Of a stretch of DNA of 27,471 nt, positions 12,131-18,140 are shown piece by piece. How positions within the stretch are numbered: the stretch's first letter is position 1; every line of letters begins with the position of its first letter. A program made the translations under genes and the position numbers. The DNA is from a virus. The DNA is taken from IMG/VR virus record IMGVR_UViG_3300048015_000168, positions 1 to 27,471 of that record, one strand, 5' to 3'. The notes beneath the pieces were generated by a model, which did no database searches, was not told the origin of the DNA, and saw only the letters and a list, made by a program, of their open reading frames with translations.

Positions 12131-12900
12131 GGCTTTGCCTTTTAGCTTTAGCGCTCCTCTCGACAATCTCTTACGCGCGCGTGATGAACCCGTCCGCCTT
12201 CATCGGCGAAAAGCTGTTCGGCTCCACGTCGGGCTCAATCCTCTTCTCGAGCGGCACCTCGCTCTCTCAGGACAACGCAAAGCTCTACTGGAACGACTCT
12301 TCGGGATACCTGGGCGTTGGCACGAACAATCCGCAGTACACGATCCAGACGACTGGGACGATGGCGGCGCAGAACTATCTTCTCCCGGTCGGCTCAAACT
12401 ATGTGCTGATCAATCCGCCCGCGACGCTCGCCGCGACCTACGTGCTCACGCTCCCATCGGCACAGGGTGCCGCGAACACGTACCTCGTCAACAACGGTTC
12501 GGGGCAGACATCGTGGACATACCCGCAGCTGGCGGTGACGAGCTACACCTCGACGACTGCGCAGGCGATGACTACGACCGCTGGTGTATTTACGGGACTC
12601 ACCGCGACTCCGGCCGCGGGGAGCTACACTGCCTCATGCGGGGTCAACGTCACCGCTAGCTCTGCCGGTGGCAACGTCCTCACGATCAGCATCTACGTGA
12701 ACGGAGCGCAGGTCGCCTCTTCAGCGAGGGCCGTGACGCCGCTAAGCTCTGCGGCTTTGTCAACTTTTCAGGCGAGCAGCGTATTCACGAAGACTTTTGT
12801 CACTGTGAACGGATCACAGTCTATCGCCTGTTATGGCGTCACGAGCGCAGGCACTGTGACCGGAACTCAAAAGGAAATGATCCTAGAAAGGGTCGATTGA
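12127..12900 (+). CDS. Putative fibre-like virion protein with signal peptide, 257 aa
   Basis: The ATG overlaps the previous stop (ATGA). N terminus MRLCLLALALLSTISYARV has the basic, hydrophobic and small-residue parts of a cleavable signal peptide, with likely cleavage after SYA. A tail-fibre motif follows, LYWNDSSGYLGVGTNNPQYT (residues about 50-70), of the kind 'LGIGTxxPxxxL' seen in many phage fibres. Later segments (LPSAQGAANTYLVNNGSGQT, TPAAGSYTASCGVNVTASSA) are beta-rich and end in TQKEMILERVD. Phage virion proteins normally lack signal peptides because they assemble in the cytoplasm, so this is odd. It may be exported by infected cells or the segment may simply be hydrophobic. Confidence 0.65.
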   Translation: MRLCLLALALLSTISYARVMNPSAFIGEKLFGSTSGSILFSSGTSLSQDNAKLYWNDSSGYLGVGTNNPQYTIQTTGTMAAQNYLLPVGSNYVLINPPATLAATYVLTLPSAQGAANTYLVNNGSGQTSWTYPQLAVTSYTSTTAQAMTTTAGVFTGLTATPAAGSYTASCGVNVTASSAGGNVLTISIYVNGAQVASSARAVTPLSSAALSTFQASSVFTKTFVTVNGSQSIACYGVTSAGTVTGTQKEMILERVD

Positions 12901-13088
12901 TGGATGCGATCACATATCTGGCGACTCAGCTCGCCTTAGTTCTAGAGGCAGATTACACAAACGCACCTGACGAGAACGCGGCCCTTTGCATGGGGATAGC
13001 CCAATACATGAACAATGTCGTGATCCCGAACCTGCAGGTCAACTCGACGACCGGTGCGATCACTTTTGTCGTTCCGGCAAGCACATGA
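12900..13088 (+). CDS. Small hypothetical protein, 62 aa
   Basis: ATG 12900 overlaps the previous stop by one base (TGATG); its stop overlaps the next ATG. It encodes an acidic helical start (MDAITYLATQLALVLEADYT) and a short C-terminal hydrophobic, beta-like part (NVVIPNLQVNSTTGAITFVV). No family recognised. Similar very small genes that encode an NxxxGxITFV-like ending occur near phage fibre genes, possibly as assembly partners, but this is only analogy. Confidence 0.6.
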   Translation: MDAITYLATQLALVLEADYTNAPDENAALCMGIAQYMNNVVIPNLQVNSTTGAITFVVPAST

Positions 13089-13426
13089 TCCTGTTGCTCT
13101 CGCTGCTGATAAGCGCCTGCCAGGCCATGGACATCTACACGATCCCGCACGTGGTTCCGCTGAGCTACACGAAGGTCGTGGCGAACGCGCCAGTCTCAGG
13201 GCTCAGCGTCACAGTCAAGGTCGTCAATGCTGTGACGAATGCGACTCTTCTCTCGAGCACCCCTGCGCCTGAGGTCGCAACTGGCGCGGGTGTTTACACG
13301 TACAACTGGACCAGCGGTCTGACAGCAGACACACTCTGTCAAGTTACGTACACTGTTGGCTCAACAACTGTCTATAAAGAGTTCATCTACATCACATTGG
13401 GTGCCTTCGGCGCCAGGGGGACATAA
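13085..13426 (+). CDS. Putative lipoprotein-like beta protein, 113 aa
   Basis: Start ATG 13085 overlaps the previous stop (ATGA). A start upstream at 12986 would overlap the neighbour completely and is rejected. The N terminus MILLLSLLISACQAMD contains a hydrophobic stretch and a lipobox-like ISAC, which would place a lipid on Cys12. The rest is an Ig-like beta domain: LSVTVKVVNAVTNATLLSST, then GAGVYTYNWTSGLTADTLCQ and VTYTVGSTTVYKEFIYITLG. Comparable 'V..V.I...G......Y.Y.W...' domains occur in phage tail and baseplate proteins such as the next gene's N-terminal part. It may be a virion protein or an exported membrane protein. Confidence 0.6.
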   Translation: MILLLSLLISACQAMDIYTIPHVVPLSYTKVVANAPVSGLSVTVKVVNAVTNATLLSSTPAPEVATGAGVYTYNWTSGLTADTLCQVTYTVGSTTVYKEFIYITLGAFGARGT

Positions 13427-14646
13427 TGTCTGTAAGCGTAAAGGGTCTGCGGTTTGACTATCAGGCGTTCAACGGAACGACGGGCCTTACTGACGTCACG
13501 GGTAAGCTGTTCGTAGGCGGCGTTCAAAAGGCCAGCGGCTTGGCCTTCACAGAGCTCATGAGCGGGACCTCTGGGACGGGCGTCTACACCCTGTTCGTCA
13601 GCGGAACCACGCTCGCGGGATACGGAGTCGCTGCGCTGAACGCGGACAACTTCGTTGAGGTCATCGCGACATCGGCGAGCGTTCCGTATCCGACACCGAT
13701 CAAGCTGCTGGGACAGGTCGCGACCAACGACGACGTAATCGCGCTCATCGGCTCGACCTCTACGGGCACTGTCAGCGGTGATCTCGCGCAGATCTACAGC
13801 CGCATCGGTGCGCCCGCGACCACATCCGTTTCGGGCGACATCCTCGCTTTGCAAACGCAGCAGAACACGATTTTCAGCCAGCTGACGGCCTTGACGAACG
13901 CAGCGCAATCTGGCGCGGGGATCGCAGCGGCTCTTCCATCGTTCCTCACGGGCAGCTCCGCGAACACGTACTTGATACCGCTCACCATCCTGAACAATGA
14001 CGGAGCGCTTGTCGCGCCCGCGGCTGCCCCCATTATTGGACTCAAGAACGCGGCGGGAACGGACCGGGGCTCCTACCTGACGGGCTCATCTGGAACGCCC
14101 GCGACCGTGAACGCCACGCTTGTATCGACTGGCGAGTACACAGTCGGCATGGTCGTCCCGGCCGGAGCCCCTGAAGAGGAGTTGATCTTCAGCATGAGCT
14201 ACACCGTCAACGGCAACGCAGTCGTGAAGTTCTACGTGTGCCAGCTCGTGCAGGACGCCGCAACCTCTGGTTACGCCCTTCAGACCACTTTGCTGAGCGT
14301 TCAAACGACAGTGAACTCTATCAACTCAGCCGTGACGAATGCGACATACGGCCTCTCTGCGCTTCAGGCCTTGCTCGCGAACGGGACGTACGGTCTCGCG
14401 GCCCTGCAGTCGCTGCTCGCGAACTCAACCTACGGTCTGTCTGCGCTCCAGTCGATCCTCGCGAACGGCACATACGGGTTGTCCGCCTTGGCGGGCCTCT
14501 TGAACAACGCCACGTATGGGCTCGCAGCGCTTCAGGCTCAGAACGTCGCGACTCAGGGGACGGGGTTTGTCTCCGCGACGAACAGCTTGGTCGCGATCAG
14601 CGCGGCGATCGCGAAGATCCCTCAATATGGTGGCAAGGGCATCTAA
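13426..14646 (+). CDS. Putative fibre or baseplate protein with TYGLSALQ repeats, 406 aa
   Basis: ATG overlaps the previous stop. The protein has two similar beta domains, residues about 1-110 (SVKGLRFDYQAFNGTTGLTD and YTLFVSGTTLAGYGVAALNA) and about 165-280 (NTYLIPLTILNNDGALVAPA, then STGEYTVGMVVPAG). A helical linker (IYSRIGAPATTSVSGDILAL) separates them. At residues 305-374 are five 14-residue units of the N(A/G/S)TYGL(S/A)ALQxLLx type. Such 'NATYGLSAL' repeats are frequent in phage fibres and are thought to form trimeric coiled coils. The gene thus probably encodes an oligomeric surface or attachment protein. Confidence 0.7.
   Translation: MSVSVKGLRFDYQAFNGTTGLTDVTGKLFVGGVQKASGLAFTELMSGTSGTGVYTLFVSGTTLAGYGVAALNADNFVEVIATSASVPYPTPIKLLGQVATNDDVIALIGSTSTGTVSGDLAQIYSRIGAPATTSVSGDILALQTQQNTIFSQLTALTNAAQSGAGIAAALPSFLTGSSANTYLIPLTILNNDGALVAPAAAPIIGLKNAAGTDRGSYLTGSSGTPATVNATLVSTGEYTVGMVVPAGAPEEELIFSMSYTVNGNAVVKFYVCQLVQDAATSGYALQTTLLSVQTTVNSINSAVTNATYGLSALQALLANGTYGLAALQSLLANSTYGLSALQSILANGTYGLSALAGLLNNATYGLAALQAQNVATQGTGFVSATNSLVAISAAIAKIPQYGGKGI
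14338..14547 (+). repeat. Five 42-base repeats coding for TYGLSALQ units
   Basis: Five successive 42-base units code for 14 residues each: NATYGLSALQALLA, NGTYGLAALQSLLA, NSTYGLSALQSILA, NGTYGLSALAGLLN, NATYGLAALQAQNV. Fourteen residues equal two heptads with Leu and Tyr at regular places, consistent with a coiled coil. The DNA units differ at many positions, mostly silently, so they are not fresh copies. Confidence 0.85.
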
Positions 14647-15159
14647 TTGGGCGTTCTCGGCATCCCCTTCCAGATCGAGTACGATGGGAAGAACTATCAG
14701 ACCGGTCTGATGGGGGTGCACCTTTATATCCGCAGGCCTGACGGCATGAACCTCGGTCCGTTCGCGATGACCGAGGACCCAGGCCTATTCGCGGGCAGCT
14801 ACTTCTACTCCTATCAGAGCTCGGTCGACGATGAGCCCGGTGAGTACAAGGTCCGCATCGTCTCGCCGCAAGAGGGCATCACCGCTTCTCTCGCAATGCC
14901 CCTTTATCCTGCGACGGGCGGCGAAGGCGGATCCAGCACGCTCTTAGTCCTTGGCAATCGTGTCGCGGGATACGTAAAGAACGATCAGCTCAGCGGAAGG
15001 GTCGAGAACGAGCCCGTCTCTGGCGGTGTTATCAATGATGACGTCCAGGGATCAGTTGAATTAAATCCCGTCGCCGGAGAAGCTATTGGAAGCGATCTCG
15101 GCGGCTCAATCGAATCGAATCAAATATTGGGAGAAGTACATGACGAACAATTGCCTTGA
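14647..15159 (+). CDS. Putative virion protein with nonapeptide beta-repeats, 170 aa
   Basis: Begins at TTG 14647 directly after the previous stop, with AAGGG 8 bases upstream. The N-terminal 85 residues form an Ig-like beta domain (FQIEYDGKNYQTGLMGVHLY, then GSYFYSYQSSVDDEPGEYKV). From residue 108 to the end (170) run seven exact 9-residue units, G-x-(V/I/A)-x-x-(N/D/E/S)-x-(L/V/I)-x, for example GYVKNDQLS, GRVENEPVS, GGVINDDVQ. An eighth, imperfect unit may precede them. This spacing suggests a small beta-solenoid or zipper; similar 'LSGTVxxxxLSGxV' runs occur in phage virion proteins. Its role is unknown. The end overlaps the next gene by 20 bases. Confidence 0.7.
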   Translation: MGVLGIPFQIEYDGKNYQTGLMGVHLYIRRPDGMNLGPFAMTEDPGLFAGSYFYSYQSSVDDEPGEYKVRIVSPQEGITASLAMPLYPATGGEGGSSTLLVLGNRVAGYVKNDQLSGRVENEPVSGGVINDDVQGSVELNPVAGEAIGSDLGGSIESNQILGEVHDEQLP

Positions 15160-15520
15160 ATCCACGCCTCAGCCTGAGGAGATCATCCAGGGCGGCGACA
15201 AGCTGCTGCAGATCAAGCTCTGGGACGTGGCGAACAAGAAGCCGTACGACCTGACGAGCGCGACCGAGGTCGTCGCGATCCTTCCGATCACGGCCTCGCC
15301 CACGTACCTCGAGAAGAGGCTGAGCCTGAGCCAGGTCACGGTTGACAGCGCGGTGCTCGGTGAGGCGACGATCATTCTCGGTCCCTCTGACACGTCTTCG
15401 CTGACGCCAGGAGCGAACATCAGCTTTGAGGTGCGCATCACGATCGCAGGCAAAGTGCAGCCTGTGCAGTTCCTCCAGGCTCTGAACGTGGTCCCCTCGC
15501 TATTTCCGACTGCGACTTAA
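15140..15520 (+). CDS. BppU-N-like baseplate or fibre-attachment domain protein, 126 aa
   Basis: Start ATG 15140 with GGGAGAAG 4 bases upstream; an in-frame ATG at 15086 lies deeper inside the neighbour and lacks a ribosome site. The protein is one beta-sandwich: KLLQIKLWDVANKKPYDLTS, then ATEVVAILPI, and GEATIILGPSDTSSLTPGAN followed by ISFEVRITIAGKVQPVQF. The order 'I.L.D..G.P.DLT.AT.V......, then LT.PG.Y.FEV.I...G' is typical of N-terminal domains of baseplate upper proteins (BppU) and other phage fibre anchors. In this setting it may anchor the fibre-like proteins upstream. The call is by motif only. Confidence 0.6.
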   Translation: MTNNCLESTPQPEEIIQGGDKLLQIKLWDVANKKPYDLTSATEVVAILPITASPTYLEKRLSLSQVTVDSAVLGEATIILGPSDTSSLTPGANISFEVRITIAGKVQPVQFLQALNVVPSLFPTAT

Positions 15521-15532
15521 GGAGTATCTGAA

Positions 15533-17083
15533 ATGCCACAAGATAAGTACTCGTTCGGCTCTATCCTCGACTTTATGGACGACACCCCGTCCAACATCAA
15601 GTCCGAGCTGGCCGACAGGACGGACGAGTTGAGCGCCCTTGAAGAGGCGCAGATCGAGATCGGAACAACTGTCCCTCAGCTGTACGGCTCACTCTCCCGC
15701 TTCGTCGCGAATCCCTCGACTGTCTCCTCTGAGACCTTTAAGCGCATGATTGACACCGATGAGACGCTAGGCGCGGGGATCGACTTCTTGATCATGGCGC
15801 TCATCGCGCGCTTCGGCGACTACACGCATCCTGTCCCTGAGGTGCAGCAGTTCGTGCGCAGCGCCCTCAACAAGATGCAGGGCTCTTGGCACGCGAACCT
15901 CGAAGAGATGTTCTCTGCTGAATGGGGCGGCTTCTCCGTCACCGAAAAAGTATGGCAATTCGTGGAGGACTTCGACGGCGCACCAGCATTTGTGCCGAAG
16001 AAGCTCGTTACATACCCGCAGCTGACTGTCGTCTTCGCGGTCGACCGCCACGGTGAGGTGCTACCTGACGGCATTTATCAGTATCAGCGCTTTCACAACT
16101 CCTTCTTCAACTCGAACGTGTACGGTGTATCCCAGGGCGAGCTCGACGGCTTCAGGCCGGACAGCTTCGCCTCGATCGGCGACTTGCCGTATCCCGTCCG
16201 CATCGCCGCGGACTTGACCTATCTCACGGTGAAGATCACGAAGGATAAGGTCATTCACTTGCGCAGCTCAACAACTGGTAAGTTCAACAACCCGTACGGG
16301 CGCAGCGTTTTGCGTCGCGCATACAAGAGCTGGGTAGCAAAAGACGCCTTCTTAAAGATGTGGATCATCGCTGCAGATCGCAAAGGCACACCCCTAACTG
16401 TGGGCTATGCGGCGCCGAACGAAACGGTCATTCAAGAGAACCAGCAGTCCCACGGACCTGACGGCGCTCCTCAATTGATGGACACGGCATCCGCAATGGC
16501 GAACACGTTCAAGCATCTGCACAACGAGAGCTTCATCGTTCTGCCCGGCAAGAAGGGCGAGACGTACGAGGTCGAAGCGTTGCAAACGCAGGGCGACATG
16601 AATGTTTTTAAGGACGGCGTCGAGTACTTCAACAAGTCAATGATGCGCGCACTCCTCATCCCCCCGCTCGTCATGGGCACAGGCGACGGCTCCGGCTCGT
16701 GGTCTCTCGGCTCTGAGCACAAGAAGATCTTCAACCAGATCATCGACGGCAAGCTGAAGCCGTACAAGCAGGACATCCTCGACCAGCTGATCCAACCGCT
16801 GATCGCCTACAACTTTCCCCGCAAGCTGTGGGAGAAGCACGGCAACGGAGACTTCCTGCTCGAGGAGTACGACCCCGAGGTCATGGAGAAGCTCGCCGGC
16901 ATATTCTCCCAGCTGACGACTGACGGGTACATGAGCCCTGAGAACCAGGTCGACATGGACGAAGTGCGCCTGAAGATGAACTTGAAAAAGGCCCAAGCAA
17001 AGCAGCCGATTCCTGAAGACCCCATGCAGACTCAGCATCCCGAAGAGGATGCAGAAGACCCAATTCCCGACATCAACGTGTGA
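15533..17083 (+). CDS. Portal protein (DUF935, Mu gp29-like), 516 aa
   Basis: Forms the dodecameric ring through which DNA enters and leaves the head. Strong AAGGAG upstream. Family features: FKRMIDTDETLGAGIDFLIM (early helix pair), EMFSAEWGGFSVTEKVWQFV with a central Trp-Gly, KDKVIHLRSSTTGKFNNPYG and GRSVLRRAYKSWVAKDAFLK (the 'PYGxSxLrxay..W..K' block of DUF935 portals), and the late GDGSGSWSLGSEHKKIFNQI motif in place of the usual 'GsSraaa..h' stretch. The acidic C-terminal tail ends DPIPDINV. Length is usual for the family. The tail-fibre-like cluster between terminase and portal is unusual; the next genes follow the Mu order. Confidence 0.85.
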   Translation: MPQDKYSFGSILDFMDDTPSNIKSELADRTDELSALEEAQIEIGTTVPQLYGSLSRFVANPSTVSSETFKRMIDTDETLGAGIDFLIMALIARFGDYTHPVPEVQQFVRSALNKMQGSWHANLEEMFSAEWGGFSVTEKVWQFVEDFDGAPAFVPKKLVTYPQLTVVFAVDRHGEVLPDGIYQYQRFHNSFFNSNVYGVSQGELDGFRPDSFASIGDLPYPVRIAADLTYLTVKITKDKVIHLRSSTTGKFNNPYGRSVLRRAYKSWVAKDAFLKMWIIAADRKGTPLTVGYAAPNETVIQENQQSHGPDGAPQLMDTASAMANTFKHLHNESFIVLPGKKGETYEVEALQTQGDMNVFKDGVEYFNKSMMRALLIPPLVMGTGDGSGSWSLGSEHKKIFNQIIDGKLKPYKQDILDQLIQPLIAYNFPRKLWEKHGNGDFLLEEYDPEVMEKLAGIFSQLTTDGYMSPENQVDMDEVRLKMNLKKAQAKQPIPEDPMQTQHPEEDAEDPIPDINV

Positions 17084-17195
17084 TTCAATGGCCGGGCAGG
17101 GACCCGGGCGGATGGGCGGTCATGGTGGCGTGCTCTGTCCTTCCGAATCCATCCTTGCTCGGTCATCCTTATCGTGATTGGATCTGCTTAAGAGG
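17084..17195 (+). other. Non-coding gap upstream of the tRNA, small hairpins
   Basis: No credible frame or complete second tRNA is visible. CCGGG/CCCGG (around 17092-17107) and GGATGG (17110-17115) with CCATCC (17149-17154) can pair, so the leader is foldable. It may be the 5' part of the tRNA precursor or the remnant of another tRNA. Confidence 0.4.
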
Positions 17196-17271
17196 TGGGG
17201 TTAGGTCGACATAGCGGAGATGCGCGGCTGTTAACCGCGAGGGCCAGGGGCGGTACCTGGAACCCCAGCCA
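17196..17271 (+). tRNA. tRNA-Asn: tRNA-Asn (anticodon GTT), non-canonical T loop, CCA encoded
   Basis: A 76-base cloverleaf. Acceptor TGGGGTT (17196-17202) pairs perfectly with AACCCCA (17261-17267), then discriminator G and encoded CCA (17269-17271). Anticodon stem CGCGG/CCGCG (17223-17227 and 17235-17239) encloses the 7-base loop CTGTTAA, anticodon GTT (17230-17232). T stem CCAGG/CCTGG (17244-17248, 17256-17260) is perfect, but the loop is GGCGGTA instead of TTCRANY. The D stem is only three pairs (GTC/GAT, one G-U), with a GG pair in the loop; base 8 is A, not T. It sits between portal and minor head genes. It could be a functional divergent tRNA, a decaying one, or a tRNA-like element. 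Confidence 0.7.
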
Positions 17272-17289
17272 AAATTTCTCGGAGACGAA

Positions 17290-18138
17290 GTGGTCCCATT
17301 CAAGATGCCACCCTGGCGCAAGAAGCAAGTCTCTCAAAAGATGCGCGCGCAGGAGAAGGTCGCACAAACCGCTGCCGACAAGATGGAAGCCGTCATGAAG
17401 AAGGCCGTTTCGTACGTCATCGACATGGCCGCGACGACCGGCAAGTTCCATGAGCCTGACCTCAGCGCGATGTTCACCGTCGGCGAAAGCTTTTACAAAG
17501 ACGTGCTTCACCATGCGATCAACGACAGCGAGAACGAGCGCAAGGTGCAAAAGGGCAAGAAGAATTTGGCCGCGCCGCGTCTGCCGACATCCCTCAAAGG
17601 TCTAGAATTCGTGTTCAGGGACAAGCGCTTTTGGCCGCGCATTTTGAAGCGAAACAAGCTCCTTGTTGAGAATCTGCGCAAGGCGTACCTGAAGAAGCTC
17701 CGGCGCAAGTTTACCGAGCTGATGCCCCGGATCCTCGACAACGAGATAAACGTCAACGACGCGAAAAAACAGATGATGCAGGCTTGGGACGCTTCAAAAT
17801 CTCGCGTGACGACCATTTTTAGAACTGAAACGACGAATTATTTCGCCAAAACGCAGGTGAAATATTTTGAAGGAGACCACGCGATCATAGGCTTTCTCTT
17901 TGACTCTGTCAGGGACAAGTCCAGGACCAAGATCTGTACCGCAAGGCACGGATTGATCTTCCGGCCAGGCACTCAGCTGCTGACCAAGAACACCCCTGCG
18001 CTTCACTGGAACTGCCGTTCGCATTTAATTGCGCTTGCAAATACGCCGTACAACCGGCGACTATTGGAGGACAAGAACAGGGATCCTTCCGGGAAGTCGC
18101 TGCCACCGCCTCCGCCCGGCTGGACTGTGGGGAAATAA
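17290..18138 (+). CDS. Minor head protein, Mu gpF/SPP1 gp7-like, 282 aa
   Basis: Assists head assembly and DNA injection in phages of this type. GTG 17290 lies 4 bases after GGAGA (17281-17285); ATG 17305 is an alternative. N-terminal half is basic and helical (KKQVSQKMRAQEKVAQTAAD). The C-terminal head-morphogenesis domain is clear: RTETTNYFAKTQVKYFEG (R178-T-E180), a DSVRDKSRTKIC block (R212, C216) in place of the family's 'W..D.RTC..C', and the HWNCRSHL signature (H239, N241, C242). The usual second Cys of the CxxC is not evident, a variation. A Pro-rich end (LPPPPPGWTVGK) is common. It follows the portal as in Mu, separated only by the tRNA segment. Confidence 0.8.
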   Translation: MVPFKMPPWRKKQVSQKMRAQEKVAQTAADKMEAVMKKAVSYVIDMAATTGKFHEPDLSAMFTVGESFYKDVLHHAINDSENERKVQKGKKNLAAPRLPTSLKGLEFVFRDKRFWPRILKRNKLLVENLRKAYLKKLRRKFTELMPRILDNEINVNDAKKQMMQAWDASKSRVTTIFRTETTNYFAKTQVKYFEGDHAIIGFLFDSVRDKSRTKICTARHGLIFRPGTQLLTKNTPALHWNCRSHLIALANTPYNRRLLEDKNRDPSGKSLPPPPPGWTVGK

Positions 18139-18140
18139 GC

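Noticed and set aside
17110-17154. Second tRNA upstream of tRNA-Asn
   Set aside because: GGATGG/CCATCC arms are only 45 bases apart and no anticodon or T arm can be formed.
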